This document shows positions 35,526-46,556 of a DNA stretch of 64,000 bases, in pieces. The notes beneath the pieces were generated by a model. That model was not told the origin of the DNA. It saw nothing but the letters and a program-made list of their open reading frames with translations, and made no database searches. The translations under genes were made by a program, and so were the position numbers. This DNA is from Actinotalea soli (GTDB lineage: Bacteria > Actinomycetota > Actinomycetes > Actinomycetales > Cellulomonadaceae): the NCBI RefSeq assembly GCF_017565425.1, contig NZ_JAGEMK010000004.1, forward strand, positions 1 through 64,000, read 5' to 3'. Positions within the stretch are counted from its first letter, which is position 1. Each line of letters opens with the position of its first letter.

Positions 35526-37041
35526 CGATCACTGCGCGTCCTGTCTTCCACAGGATCATCAGGTCCATCATCACCGACCAGTTGTCCACGTAGCGCAGGT
35601 CGAGGCGCACCGACTCCTCCCAGTCCAGGTCGGCCCGGCCGCTGACCTGCCACAGGCCGGTCAGGCCCGGCCGCACGTGCAGCCGGCGGTGCACGGCGTC
35701 GTGGTACTGCTCGACCTCGGAGACGAGCGGCGGGCGCGGCCCGACGAGGGACATGTCCCCCTTGACGATGTTGAACAGCTGCGGCAGCTCGTCGAGGGAG
35801 TACTTGCGCAGGAACCGGCCGACCGGCGTGATCCGAGGGTCCGCGTGCATCTTGAACATGGGGCCGTCGCGGTCGCTGCTGGCCAGGAGCTCGTCCCGGC
35901 GCCGGTCGGCGTCGACGTACATGCTGCGCAGCTTGTACATCGTGAACTCGCGACCGTCGATGCCGACCCTGGTCTGCCGGAAGAAGGCCTCGCCCGGCGA
36001 GGTCACGCGCACCGCGACGGCAGCCGCACCGATCAGCGGCAGGGCCACGAGGGCGAGGGCGGTGCCCAGGACCCGGTCCAGGGTCGCCTTGGCGAGCATC
36101 CGGCGTCGCGAGGCGCCGACCTCGACCTTGAGCAGCGAGAGCGTGGTGGTCGGCTTGAGGGACAGACGCGGTCCCAGGACCTCGACGAGGTCGGGCGCGA
36201 CGAGCAGCTCGGCGCGCGCCTTGCCCAGGGCCCAGGACAGCCGCCGCAGCGCGTCGCCCCGGAGCACGGACCCCGCCACGACCACCGCGTCGACGACGTG
36301 GTCGACGACCACCTGGGGCACGTCGGCGATCGCCCCGAGCACCTCGACGTGCTGCTCCTCGGGGGACAGCGTCACGTCGAGGGAGGGGGTGCACGCACCG
36401 ACCACCTGGTAGCCGTGGTACGCCGAGCCCGAGAGCTCCTCGGTCAGCCGCGCGACCTGGGTCGGATCACCGACCACGAGGGTGCGGATCGTCCCCACCC
36501 CGCGACGGCGCCGGTGGTGCAGCACCCTGCGCTGCGCGTAACGGGAGAGGCAGGAGACGACCACCACGACCGGGACGGCGACGAAGACCAACCGACGGGG
36601 CACCGCGACCTGGGTGGTGTAGGCCGCAGCCATGAGGGCCGCGGCGAGGAGCAGCCCACCCTGCACGACCGACTGGAACTCGGCGGGGCCGTCGCCCAGG
36701 GCGCTCAGGTCGTAGCCGCGCATCACGGCGACCGCGAGGGCGAACCCCAGCCCCGTGACGACCCCGGCGGCGACGGTGACCTGGTCGAGGCCGACGATCG
36801 TCGTCAGCACGGTGACGCTGACGAGGCTGCCGAGGACGATGTCGGCCACCACCGCGAGGAGCATGTACCGCATCGCGGCCCGCTCCCAGCCGATCCGGCG
36901 ATGCTCCTCGAGGTCCTGGAGGCTGCGCTGCGGGGGGTCGAAGGGCTGCTGCGAGGCCCAGGACCGTCGAGGCCCCGAAGTCCGACCCCGTCGCTCACCC
37001 CGCGCCGAGCGATCGATGTCGCGATGCGCAGTTACCGTCAC
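35506..37041 (-). CDS. polyprenyl glycosylphosphotransferase (WbaP-like), chain-initiating
   Basis: Transfers the first sugar-1-phosphate to undecaprenyl phosphate to start each repeat unit. The 511-residue product has four to five hydrophobic helices in the first half, a CoA-binding-like middle region, and the C-terminal catalytic domain with YKLRSMYVDAD, KYSLDELPQLFNIVKGDMSLVGPRPPL and RPGLTGLWQVSGR. The GTG start is preceded by GGTGGA. It heads a three-gene minus-strand operon. A hairpin and a promoter with the shared CGGGTGA element lie just upstream, next to pth, at the right edge of the island. Confidence 0.93.
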   Translation of the reverse strand: MTVTAHRDIDRSARGERRGRTSGPRRSWASQQPFDPPQRSLQDLEEHRRIGWERAAMRYMLLAVVADIVLGSLVSVTVLTTIVGLDQVTVAAGVVTGLGFALAVAVMRGYDLSALGDGPAEFQSVVQGGLLLAAALMAAAYTTQVAVPRRLVFVAVPVVVVVSCLSRYAQRRVLHHRRRRGVGTIRTLVVGDPTQVARLTEELSGSAYHGYQVVGACTPSLDVTLSPEEQHVEVLGAIADVPQVVVDHVVDAVVVAGSVLRGDALRRLSWALGKARAELLVAPDLVEVLGPRLSLKPTTTLSLLKVEVGASRRRMLAKATLDRVLGTALALVALPLIGAAAVAVRVTSPGEAFFRQTRVGIDGREFTMYKLRSMYVDADRRRDELLASSDRDGPMFKMHADPRITPVGRFLRKYSLDELPQLFNIVKGDMSLVGPRPPLVSEVEQYHDAVHRRLHVRPGLTGLWQVSGRADLDWEESVRLDLRYVDNWSVMMDLMILWKTGRAVIGGAGAY

Positions 37042-37052
37042 AGGTCCACCCC

Positions 37053-37072
37053 CAAGTCCGTCGTCGGACTTG
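37053..37072. promoter_or_regulatory. inverted repeat at the WbaP transcription start
   Basis: CAAGTCCG-TCGT-CGGACTTG is a perfect 8-bp inverted repeat 12 bases before the GTG start and just downstream of the predicted -10. It could be an operator or an RNA hairpin near the ribosome-binding site. Confidence 0.5.
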
Positions 37073-37074
37073 AG

Positions 37075-37124
37075 GGTATACCGACCGATACGTCCCGAAG
37101 GCGTTAAGTGTCCGATTTCACCCG
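37075..37124 (-). promoter_or_regulatory. promoter of the WbaP operon with CGGGTGA element
   Basis: Read on the minus strand: CGGGTGA (37118-37124), 10 bases, TTAACG (37102-37107), 21 bases, TATACC (37075-37080). Same order and spacing as the precursor and GT-asnB promoters. Confidence 0.5.
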
Positions 37125-37141
37125 GTTGCCGGAGTGGCTCC

Positions 37142-37750
37142 TCAGGCGGGCGCGTGGAAGCGCTGCTGGGCCGCGGTCAGCCCGTCGCGGACCACCATCT
37201 CGACCGCGTCGGCGGCGGCGTCGAGGAGCCACGGCAGCTCCTTGCGCTCAGCAGCCGAGAAGTCCTTGAGGACGTAGTCCGCGGCGTCCATCCGCCCCGG
37301 CGGCCGCCCCACCCCGACCCGGACCCGGAGGTAGTCGCGGGTCCCCAGGGCCGAGGAGATGCTCCGCAGGCCGTTGTGACCTCCCTCCCCGCCGCCGGAC
37401 TTGAGGCGGACCTGCAGGTACGGGATGTCGAGCTCGTCGTGGACCACCAGCACACGCTCCGGCGGGACCTGGAGGTACTGCGCGAGGGCCCCCACGGGGC
37501 CTCCCGAGGTGTTCATGTACGTGGTGGGCCGCGCGATCACCACGCGGGGGCCCGGCGCGCCGCCGGGCAGGACCCCCAGGCGCACGTCGGCGACCTGGGC
37601 ACGGCTGCGGTGCGAGACGAGGCTCGCCCCGCAGCGGCCGAGCATCTCGTCGAGGACCATGTGGCCCACGTTGTGACGGTTGCCGGCGTACCCCGGGCCC
37701 GGGTTGCCGAGGCCCACGACCAGCCAGGGTTCGCTCACGGTCGACGTCAC
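37142..37750 (-). CDS. pth: peptidyl-tRNA hydrolase
   Basis: Releases tRNA from peptidyl-tRNA that drops off the ribosome. The 202-residue product has the family motifs VVGLGNPGPGYAGNRHNVGH with the catalytic His, PTTYMNTSGG, and HDELDIP, then GGGEGGHNGLRS. It follows rplY after a hairpin. In many actinobacteria and firmicutes pth lies close to mfd; here 28.9 kb of island separate the two. Confidence 0.95.
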   Translation of the reverse strand: MTSTVSEPWLVVGLGNPGPGYAGNRHNVGHMVLDEMLGRCGASLVSHRSRAQVADVRLGVLPGGAPGPRVVIARPTTYMNTSGGPVGALAQYLQVPPERVLVVHDELDIPYLQVRLKSGGGEGGHNGLRSISSALGTRDYLRVRVGVGRPPGRMDAADYVLKDFSAAERKELPWLLDAAADAVEMVVRDGLTAAQQRFHAPA

Positions 37751-37771
37751 CGCCTTCGTCCGGGTGCGCGC

Positions 37772-37800
37772 GACGCCCGGCCCCCTCGGGACCGGGCGTC
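37772..37800 (-). terminator. hairpin between rplY and pth
   Basis: A 9-bp perfect stem GACGCCCGG/CCGGGCGTC with an 11-base loop follows the rplY stop on the minus strand. It lacks a T-run, so it may only attenuate read-through into pth. Confidence 0.55.
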
Positions 37801-37844
37801 GTCACGCACGGAGGATCAGACCACGCCCCCGACGGGGCGGTGGC

Positions 37845-38468
37845 TCAGGACTCGTCTGCTGCGGCGGAGGCGGCGGACTGGGCCGAGGCCTCCTCGGCGA
37901 TGGCCACCTCGAGGGCCTCGTCCTCGGCCGAGGCGCGCGGGGTCGAGATCGCGATGATGAGGTCCTCGGGGTCGCCCTGGTAGGAGGCACCCTCGGGGAG
38001 CACGAGGTCGCCACCGCGCACCGAGGCGCCGTCCTCGAGGCCCTCGATCGACACCTCGACCCACTCGGGGAGGTTCGTGGCCTCGGCCTCGAGCTGGACG
38101 GCCTGGGTCTCGACGACGTGGATCGTGCCGGGGGCCGACTCGCCCACGACGTGCACGTTCACCTCGACGGTGACCTTCTCGCCCTTGCGGACCTCGAGCA
38201 GGTCGATGTGCTCGATGAAGCCCTTGATGGGGTCGCGCTGGACGTCCTTGGCGATCGCGAGGGTCTTCTTGCCGTCGAGCTCGACGGAGTAGAGCGCGTT
38301 CGAGTGCTTGAGGGCGAGCATCGTGGAGTGGCCGGGCAGCGTGATGTGCACGGGCTTCTCGCCGTGGCCGTACAGGACGGCGGGGACCTGGTCGGCGCGA
38401 CGGATACGGCGGGCGGCGCCCTTGCCGAACTCGGTGCGGGCGGTGGCGAGCAGCTTGACCTCGGACAC
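37845..38468 (-). CDS. rplY: 50S ribosomal protein L25/general stress protein Ctc
   Basis: 5S rRNA-binding protein of 207 residues with the long Ctc/TL5-type C-terminal domain. It starts (M)SEVKLLATARTEFGKGAARRIRR with AVLYGHGEKPVHITL, followed by the beta-rich C-domain (VNVHVVGES..., GASYQGDPEDLIIAIS) and an acidic Ala/Glu tail. GTG 38468 is chosen: AGGAG sits 6-7 bases upstream and the family N-terminus begins here; the frame reaching 38561 is not supported. Neighbours prs and pth are conserved. Confidence 0.93.
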   Translation of the reverse strand: MSEVKLLATARTEFGKGAARRIRRADQVPAVLYGHGEKPVHITLPGHSTMLALKHSNALYSVELDGKKTLAIAKDVQRDPIKGFIEHIDLLEVRKGEKVTVEVNVHVVGESAPGTIHVVETQAVQLEAEATNLPEWVEVSIEGLEDGASVRGGDLVLPEGASYQGDPEDLIIAISTPRASAEDEALEVAIAEEASAQSAASAAADES

Positions 38469-38739
38469 GGGGAACTCCTGGAGTCGGTGGGTACTGGACG
38501 TCGGTGGCTGGCCGGCTGCACGAGCAGGTACCAGCGGGGCGGCGGCCTCGGCGCGGGACACAGGACGGACGCGCGCGCACGACCGCCGCGTCGATCACGG
38601 AGCCGTACCGGGTGTCGCGGGAAGTCCCCGCACCGGCCGTCCGACGTCCCTCGCCGAGGCAACCAGGGGAGTCTACCCGTTCCCGGCGGCGGGGACGACC
38701 CGCCTGGTCAGGAGGGGCCGCGCCGCGGCGGGCGAGGCC

Positions 38740-39723
38740 TCAGGCGGCGCCGTCGAAGAGGGAGGTCACCGATCCGTCGTCGAAGACCTCGCGGATCGCG
38801 CGGGCGAGGAGCGGCGCGATGGACAGCACCGTGAGCTTGTCGAACTGCCGGTCCTCGGAGATCGGCAGGGTGTCGGTCACGATGACCTCGCGCGCCCCGG
38901 ACTCGGACAGCCGTCGGGCCGCCGGGTGGGACAGCACGCCGTGGGTCGCCGCCACGATGACGTCCTTGGCCCCGGCCGCGAGGACGACCCGAACAGCCTC
39001 CGAGATGGTGCCACCGGTGTCGATGAGGTCGTCGGTGAGGATCGCGGTGCGCCCCTCGACGTCGCCCACCACGCGGTTCGCGACGGCACGGTTGGGCTTG
39101 GTGACGTCACGGGTCTTGTGGATGAAGGCCAGGGGGCAGCCGCCGAGCTTCTCGGCCCACTGCTCGGCGACCCGGATCCGCCCGGCGTCGGGCGAGACGA
39201 CGGCCACGTTGCTCTGGTCGACCCTGGTCCGCACGTAGTCCACGAGCAGGGGCATCGCCCAGAGGTGGTCCACGGGGCCGTCGAAGAACCCCTGGGTCTG
39301 AGCCGCGTGCAGGTCCACGCTCATGAGGCGGTCGGCCCCGGCCGTCTTGAACAGGTCGGCCATGAGCCGGGCCGAGATCGGCTCGCGGCCCCGGTGCTTC
39401 TTGTCCTGGCGCGAGTAGCCGTAGAACGGCTGGACCACGGTGATCGTCTTGGCCGAGGCCCGCTTGAGGGCGTCGACCATGATGAGCTGCTCCATGATCC
39501 ACTCGTTGATCGGCGCCGTGTGGCTCTGGAGCACGAAGGCGTCGGCCCCGCGCACGCTCTCGCCGTACCGGACGTAGATCTCGCCGTTGGCGAAGTCGTA
39601 GGCCGTGGTCGGCACGAGCTCGACGTCGAGCCCTCGGGCGACGTCCTCGGCGAGCTCGGGGTGTGCTCGGCCCGAGACGAGGACGAGACGCTTGGCGCCG
39701 TCGGCGGAGGTGATCCCGGTCAT
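38740..39723 (-). CDS. prs: ribose-phosphate pyrophosphokinase
   Basis: Makes PRPP from ribose-5-phosphate and ATP. The 327-residue product has VLVSGRAHPELAEDVARGL, FANGEIYVRYGESVRG, the ATP-binding flexible loop YGYSRQDKKHRGREPISA, DLHAAQTQGFF, and the PRPP loop DDLIDTGGTI. ATG 39723 lies 4 bases after the glmU stop, so the pair is cotranscribed. The 271 bases between its end and rplY hold no gene; they contain the rplY promoter region. Confidence 0.96.
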   Translation of the reverse strand: MTGITSADGAKRLVLVSGRAHPELAEDVARGLDVELVPTTAYDFANGEIYVRYGESVRGADAFVLQSHTAPINEWIMEQLIMVDALKRASAKTITVVQPFYGYSRQDKKHRGREPISARLMADLFKTAGADRLMSVDLHAAQTQGFFDGPVDHLWAMPLLVDYVRTRVDQSNVAVVSPDAGRIRVAEQWAEKLGGCPLAFIHKTRDVTKPNRAVANRVVGDVEGRTAILTDDLIDTGGTISEAVRVVLAAGAKDVIVAATHGVLSHPAARRLSESGAREVIVTDTLPISEDRQFDKLTVLSIAPLLARAIREVFDDGSVTSLFDGAA

Positions 39724-39727
39724 CGCG

Positions 39728-41323
39728 TCAGTGCCCTTCGGTGGTGTGGCCTGCATCGGGGGCGCCCCCTGCCCCATGCTGCTCCCGCTCGGCTCGCGCC
39801 TGGGAGGAGAGTCCCTCGTCGCCGTCCCCCTCGCCCAGGGCCGAGGCCGCGGCCTCGGCGGACGGGGTGCCGGCCCGGCGGCGCAGCACCCAGCGGTCGA
39901 CGCTGCGCTGCGGTGCGGTGTTCAGGCCCAGGGACCCCGGGGCGACGTCGTGCCGGATGACCGAGCCCGCGCCCGTGTAGGCGCCGTCCCCGATGGTGAG
40001 CGGGGCGACCAGCGCGTTGTCCGAGCCGATCCGCACGTGCGACCCGACGGTGGTGCGGTGCTTGTTCACGCCGTCGTAGTTGACGAAGATCGTCGCGGCA
40101 CCGATGTTGCTGTGCTCACCGATCGCGGCGTCCCCGACGTAGGACAGGTGGGGCACCTTCGAGTGGGCGCCGATCGTGGCGTTCTTGGTCTCGACGAAGG
40201 CACCGATCTTGCCCTCGGTGCCGAGGTCGGTCCCGGGCCGCAGGAACGAGTAGGGCCCGACGCTCGCCCCGGCTCCGACACGCGCCCCCGTGCCGTGGCT
40301 GCGGATCACCTCGGCCCCCGCACCGACCTCGACGTCGGTCAGCGTGGTGTCGGGCCCGATGGTCGCCCCGGCGGCCACGCGGGTCGTGCCGTGCAGCTGG
40401 GTGCCGGGCAGCAGGGTCACGTCCTGGGCGAGCTCGACGTCGACGTCGACCCAGGTCGTCGCAGGGTCCACGACGGTCACGCCTGCCGCCATCCAGTCCG
40501 CCAGGACGCGCCGGTTCTGCTCGGCGCGCAGGACAGCCATCTGTGCGCGGTCGTTGACGCCCTCGACCAGCACCGGGTCGTCGACCTGCACGGCGCGCAC
40601 CGCCCCGCCGTCGGACCGGGCGATCGCGAGCACGTCCGTCAGGTACACCTCGCCCTGGGCGTTGTCTCGCCCCAGCCGGCCGAGGGCCCCGCGGAGCACC
40701 GCGGCGTCGAAGACGTAGACCGAGGAGTTGATCTCGGCGATCTCCCGCTGCTCGGCGGTCGCGTCCTTGTGCTCGACGATCCCGGTGACCTCGCCGGTCG
40801 AGCCGTCGCGCAGGATGCGGCCGTAGCCCGTGGGATCGGGGACCTGGGTGGTCAGGACCGTGACCGCGTTGCCGTCGGCGACGTGGGCCGCCAGGAGCTC
40901 GGCGAGGGTGCCGCCGTCGAGCAGCGGGATGTCGCCTGCGAGGACCACCACGGGGCCCTCGACCTGCCCCTGGACCGGGCCGTCCTGGTCGCTCGCGGCG
41001 TGGTCCTGGGCCAGGTCGGCCTGGGCGGCCGCGTCCAGCACACCCAGGGCGCACTGGACCGCCCGGCCCGTGCCCGGCACGGCGTCCTGGTCGGCGATGA
41101 GGGCGCGGGGGTCGAGCTCGAGGGCGTGGGCGGCGACCCGGTCGCGCTCGTGGCGCACGACCACGGCGACGCGACGGGGGTCGAGCGAGCGGGCCGCGGT
41201 CATCGCGTGGCCGAGCATCGAACGTCCGCCGAGGGTGTGCAGGACCTTGGGGGTGGCCGAGCGCATCCGGGTGCCCTCACCTGCGGCAAGGACGACGACG
41301 GCGGCGGGGCGGGGGGTGGTCAC
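39728..41323 (-). CDS. glmU: bifunctional GlmU uridylyltransferase/acetyltransferase
   Basis: Makes UDP-N-acetylglucosamine, needed for peptidoglycan and also a possible donor for the surface polymer. The 531-residue product has the N-terminal pyrophosphorylase domain with [11 protein letters not shown] and the KVLHTLGG lysine, a [12 protein letters not shown] segment, then C-terminal left-handed beta-helix repeats ([31 protein letters not shown]). A disordered tail of about 45 residues (APQRSVDR onwards) is common in actinobacterial GlmU. GTG start. It is followed by prs. Confidence 0.96.
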   Translation of the reverse strand: MTTPRPAAVVVLAAGEGTRMRSATPKVLHTLGGRSMLGHAMTAARSLDPRRVAVVVRHERDRVAAHALELDPRALIADQDAVPGTGRAVQCALGVLDAAAQADLAQDHAASDQDGPVQGQVEGPVVVLAGDIPLLDGGTLAELLAAHVADGNAVTVLTTQVPDPTGYGRILRDGSTGEVTGIVEHKDATAEQREIAEINSSVYVFDAAVLRGALGRLGRDNAQGEVYLTDVLAIARSDGGAVRAVQVDDPVLVEGVNDRAQMAVLRAEQNRRVLADWMAAGVTVVDPATTWVDVDVELAQDVTLLPGTQLHGTTRVAAGATIGPDTTLTDVEVGAGAEVIRSHGTGARVGAGASVGPYSFLRPGTDLGTEGKIGAFVETKNATIGAHSKVPHLSYVGDAAIGEHSNIGAATIFVNYDGVNKHRTTVGSHVRIGSDNALVAPLTIGDGAYTGAGSVIRHDVAPGSLGLNTAPQRSVDRWVLRRRAGTPSAEAAASALGEGDGDEGLSSQARAEREQHGAGGAPDAGHTTEGH

Positions 41324-41411
41324 GCGGGGCTCCCGTCGGAGGTGCAGCTGGTCATGCCGGGCGAGCGGCTGCGCCGGGGGTCCGGGCGCCCGGTCACTCT
41401 ACCGTCGCAAG

Positions 41412-41483
41412 CTCCGCCCCCAGGACTCGAACCTGGACTGCACGGCTCCAAAGGCCGGCGTGCTGCCATTACACCAGGGCGGA
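41412..41483 (-). tRNA. tRNA-Gln (UUG)
   Basis: 72-base cloverleaf on the minus strand: acceptor TCCGCCC paired with GGGCGGA, T-arm CCAGG-TTCGAGT-CCTGG, and anticodon loop CTTTGGA giving TTG. The anticodon stem has one unpaired outer position (C opposite T). The 3' CCA is not encoded. It lies just upstream of glmU. Confidence 0.9.
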
Positions 41484-41544
41484 CCGTGGCCGGCGGCCGC
41501 GGACGGTCCCCCAGTCTGCCAGGGGTTCACGGCATGATGGGTCG

Positions 41545-42189
41545 GTGGCCTCCTCGAGCAAACGCCCCGCGCGGGCCCGGATGACCGGCACCCAGCGGCG
41601 GGAGCAGCTGCTCGACGTCAGCCGCCAGCTCTTCGCCGAGAAGGGCTTCGAGGGCACCAGCGTCGAGGAGATCGCCGCCCGCGCGCAGGTCTCCAAGCCC
41701 GTGGTGTACGAGCACTTCGGCGGCAAGGAGGGGGTCTACGCGGTGGTCGTCGACCGCGAGATCCAGGCCCTGACGGGGGCCCTGACCGGGGCCCTGGAGG
41801 CCGGCGGCCACCCCCAGGTGCTCGTCGAGCGCACCGCCCTCGCGCTGCTGGACTACATCGAGTCCTCGACCGACGGCTTCCGGATCCTGGTCCGGGACTC
41901 GCCCGTGGCCCAGACCACCGGCACCTTCTCGAGCCTCATCGGTGACGTCGCGATGCAGGTCGAGCACCTGCTCGCCGACCAGTTCACGCGGCGCGGCCTC
42001 GACCCGCGCACGGCCCCGATCTACGCGCAGATGCTCGTCGGCATGGTCGCGCTGACCGGCCAGTACTGGCTCGACGCCCGGAACCCCGACAAGTCCGAGG
42101 TCGCGGCCCACCTGGTCAACCTGGCCTGGTTCGGGCTCTCGGGGCTCCAGCGCCGACCGACCCTGCGCGGCGACCAGGACGACGCATGA
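41545..42189 (+). CDS. TetR-family transcriptional regulator
   Basis: Regulator of 214 residues. The N-terminal helix-turn-helix is clear: RREQLLDVSRQLFAEKGFEGTSVEEIAARAQVSKPVVYEHFGGKEGVYAVVVD. The C-terminal ligand domain resembles the conserved actinobacterial TetR located beside glmU. GTG start. The next gene's ATG overlaps its stop by 4 bases, so a TetR and a MarR regulator are translated together. Confidence 0.9.
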   Translation: MASSSKRPARARMTGTQRREQLLDVSRQLFAEKGFEGTSVEEIAARAQVSKPVVYEHFGGKEGVYAVVVDREIQALTGALTGALEAGGHPQVLVERTALALLDYIESSTDGFRILVRDSPVAQTTGTFSSLIGDVAMQVEHLLADQFTRRGLDPRTAPIYAQMLVGMVALTGQYWLDARNPDKSEVAAHLVNLAWFGLSGLQRRPTLRGDQDDA

Positions 42190-42674
42190 CCGACGAGGTC
42201 GACCGCATCGTCGAGTCCTGGCGCCGCGAGCGCCCCGACCTCGACGTCACCCCCCTCGCGGTGCTGTCCCGGGTCAGCCGCCTCGCACGACACCTGGACC
42301 TCGCCAGGCGCGGTGCCTTCGCGCGGCACGAGCTCGAGCTGTGGGAGTTCGACGTCCTCTCGGCCCTGCGCCGCGCGGGCGAGCCCTACCAGCTCTCCCC
42401 CGGCACCCTCGTGACCCAGACGCTGGTCACGAGCGGCACCATGACCAACCGGATCGACCGGCTCGCGGCCCGCGGGCTGGTCGAGCGCCTGCCCGCCCCG
42501 AGCGACCGGCGCGGCGTCCTGGTGCGCCTGACCCCCACCGGCCGGACCCGCGTGGACTCGGCTCTCGAGGACCTGCTGCGCGTCGAGCACACCCTGCTCG
42601 CCGGCCTGCCCGAGGCCGACCGGGACACCCTGGTAGACCTCCTCCGGGTGCTCGTGGCCCCCTTCGACGGCTGA
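42186..42674 (+). CDS. MarR-family transcriptional regulator
   Basis: Winged-helix regulator of 162 residues: ELWEFDVLSALRRAGEPYQLSPGTLVTQTLVTSGTMTNRIDRLAARGLVERLPAPSDRRGVLVRLTPTGR is the typical recognition helix and wing. It is cotranslated with the TetR gene and converges with the ABC-F gene; the 54 bases between are GC-rich with possible short stems. The target is unknown. Confidence 0.88.
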   Translation: MTDEVDRIVESWRRERPDLDVTPLAVLSRVSRLARHLDLARRGAFARHELELWEFDVLSALRRAGEPYQLSPGTLVTQTLVTSGTMTNRIDRLAARGLVERLPAPSDRRGVLVRLTPTGRTRVDSALEDLLRVEHTLLAGLPEADRDTLVDLLRVLVAPFDG

Positions 42675-42728
42675 GGGCCGTCCCCCGCGGCGCGGCTCCG
42701 GGCGCCCGGCGCCGATCAGCCCTCGACC

Positions 42729-44629
<1,901 letters not shown>

Positions 44630-44630
<1 letters not shown>

Positions 44631-45583
44631 CAGCGCTCGTCCTGGCTCAGGGGCTCGCGCGCCGCGGTCCGGGTGACCAGTCGTGCGCCCGTCACGGGCC
44701 CGGACACGGTCCGGACACCGTCGGCCACGCCCGAGGCGGTCATGGCCGCCGCGATCGCGAGGGAGTGCTGGCCCGAGCGGGCCAGGGCCGCGACGGTCGG
44801 GCCCGATCCGCTCACCACGACCCCCAGGGCCCCGGCGTCCTCGGCGACGGCGAGGGTCTCGGCGAGCTGGGGGGCGAGCTCGAGGGCCGCAGCCTGCAGG
44901 TCGTTCGTGAGGGCCTGCCCCAGGGCCACGGGGTCGCCCGCGCTCAGGGCCTGCAGCAGCGCCCGGTCCGGCTCGGGGTCCTCCTCGCTGCCGCCGATGA
45001 GCTCGTCGAAGGCGCCGAAGACCTGCGGGGTGGACAGGCCCGAGGTGCGCAGACCCAGGGCCCAGTGGTACTCGCCGCGGCTGAGGGCCGGGGTCAGCAG
45101 GTCTCCCCGGCCGCGCCCGACGGCGGTCTGGCCCAGCAGCGCGAAGGGCACGTCCGAGCCGAGCTCGGCGGCCAGCTCGTGCAGCTGCTCGCGCGACAGG
45201 CCCGTGCCCCACAGCGCGTCGCAGGCGAGCAGGGCGGCTGCGGCGTCGGCCGACCCCCCGGCCATGCCGCCCGCGACGGGAACCCCCTTGTCCAGGTGCA
45301 GGTGCACACCAGGGTCGACGCCGGTCGCCTCGGCGAGGAGGTGCGCGGCGCGCAGGGCGAGGTTGCTCGCGTCGGTGGGGACGAGGTCGGCCTGCTCGCC
45401 GGAGACGCTCAGGGAGGTCGTCTCGGCCTCACGCGCCGTGACCTCCTCGTAGGCCGAGACGGCCTGGAAGACGGTCGCGAGGGGGTGGTAGCCGTCGTCC
45501 TGACGGCGCCCGACGGCGAGGGCGAGGTTGATCTTGCCGGGTGCGCGGACGCGCACCTCGCGGGCCGTGGTCGAGGTGGTCAC
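44630..45583 (-). CDS. ispE: 4-(cytidine-5'-diphospho)-2-C-methyl-D-erythritol kinase
   Basis: GHMP kinase of the non-mevalonate isoprenoid pathway, supplying among others undecaprenyl carriers. The 317-residue product starts [26 protein letters not shown], has the glycine-rich ATP loop [19 protein letters not shown], and the C-terminal [14 protein letters not shown]. It overlaps rsmA by 4 bases and the ABC-F gene by 1 base. Confidence 0.95.
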
Positions 45584-46449
45584 CGGTCCACTCTTGCACG
45601 GGTGGGCAGGTGCTCGGCGACGCGGGCGAAGGCCTCGATGCCCAGACGTTCCCCCCGGTCCCCGGGATCGACCCCGGCCGCCCGCAGGGCCTGCTCGGCA
45701 GCAGCCGGCGAGCCCGCGAGCCCGGCGAGGGCCGCCCGGAGGGTCTTGCGCCGCTGGGCGAACGCGGCGTCCACGACGGCGAAGACGTGCTCACGGGGGG
45801 CCGTGGTCGTCGGGTGGTCGCGGCGCTCGAGGGCGACCAGGGCCGAGTCGACCCGCGGCACCGGCCAGAAGACCGAGCGGCCGATCGAGCCCGCGCGCCG
45901 GGCGGAGGTGTACCAGGCGGCCTTGGCCGAGGGGATGCCGTAGGTGCGGGACCCCGGAGGGGCCACGAGGCGGTCGGCGACCTCGGCCTGCACCATGACC
46001 AGCACGCGGTCCAGGGAGGGGAACCGCTCGAGGAAGGTCAGCAGCACCGGCACCGCGACGTTGTAGGGCAGGTTCGCCACCAGTGCCCGCGGCGCGGGCT
46101 CGGGCAGCTCGGTGATGGTCAGCGCGTCGGCCGCCAGGACCGTCAGCCGCTCGGCGGCCTCGGGGTGGCGCTCGGCGACGGTGCTGGGCAGCTGCCGGGC
46201 CAGCACCGGGTCGATCTCGACGGCGACCACGCTGGCCCCGACCTCGAGCAGCCCCAGGGTCAGCGAGCCGAGACCGGGCCCGACCTCGACCACCGCGTCC
46301 CCTGCCCCGACCCCCGCCACGCGGACGATGCGGCGCACCGTCCCGGGGTCGACCACGAAGTTCTGCCCCCAGGTCTTGGTGGGGCGGACACCAAGACGCC
46401 CTGCCAGGTCCCGGATCTGGGCGGGGCCGAGCAGGGCGTCGTGGGTCAT
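45580..46449 (-). CDS. rsmA: 16S rRNA (adenine1518/1519-N6)-dimethyltransferase
   Basis: KsgA-type methyltransferase of 289 residues acting in small-subunit maturation. Visible motifs: [36 protein letters not shown] (SAM site), [13 protein letters not shown] (catalytic NLPY) and the C-terminal [12 protein letters not shown]. It is first gene of the rsmA-ispE-ABC-F set. An array of GCTCTCG stems lies directly upstream. Confidence 0.95.
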   Translation of the reverse strand: MTHDALLGPAQIRDLAGRLGVRPTKTWGQNFVVDPGTVRRIVRVAGVGAGDAVVEVGPGLGSLTLGLLEVGASVVAVEIDPVLARQLPSTVAERHPEAAERLTVLAADALTITELPEPAPRALVANLPYNVAVPVLLTFLERFPSLDRVLVMVQAEVADRLVAPPGSRTYGIPSAKAAWYTSARRAGSIGRSVFWPVPRVDSALVALERRDHPTTTAPREHVFAVVDAAFAQRRKTLRAALAGLAGSPAAAEQALRAAGVDPGDRGERLGIEAFARVAEHLPTRARVDR

Positions 46450-46463
46450 GCCGAGAGCCTACG

Positions 46464-46555
46464 GCTCTCGCGGAAGAGCGCGGTGCCGAAGCTCTCGCGG
46501 AAGAGCGCGGTGCCGAAGCTCTCGCGGAAGAGCGCGGTGCCGAGGCTCTCGCGCG
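46464..46555. repeat. 27-base tandem repeat upstream of rsmA
   Basis: Three near-perfect copies of a 27-base unit starting GCTCTCGCGGAAGAGC (from 46464, 46491 and 46518) and a partial fourth copy. Each unit contains a small hairpin (GCTCT/AGAGC). A further inverted repeat GAGAGCC-TAC-GGCTCTC lies at 46453-46469. The array fills the whole gap between the rpf-like stop and the rsmA start. Confidence 0.85.
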
Positions 46556-46556
46556 G

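Noticed and set aside
46464-46555. 27-base repeats as a CRISPR array
   Set aside because: The units are directly adjacent with no spacers, and there are no cas genes.
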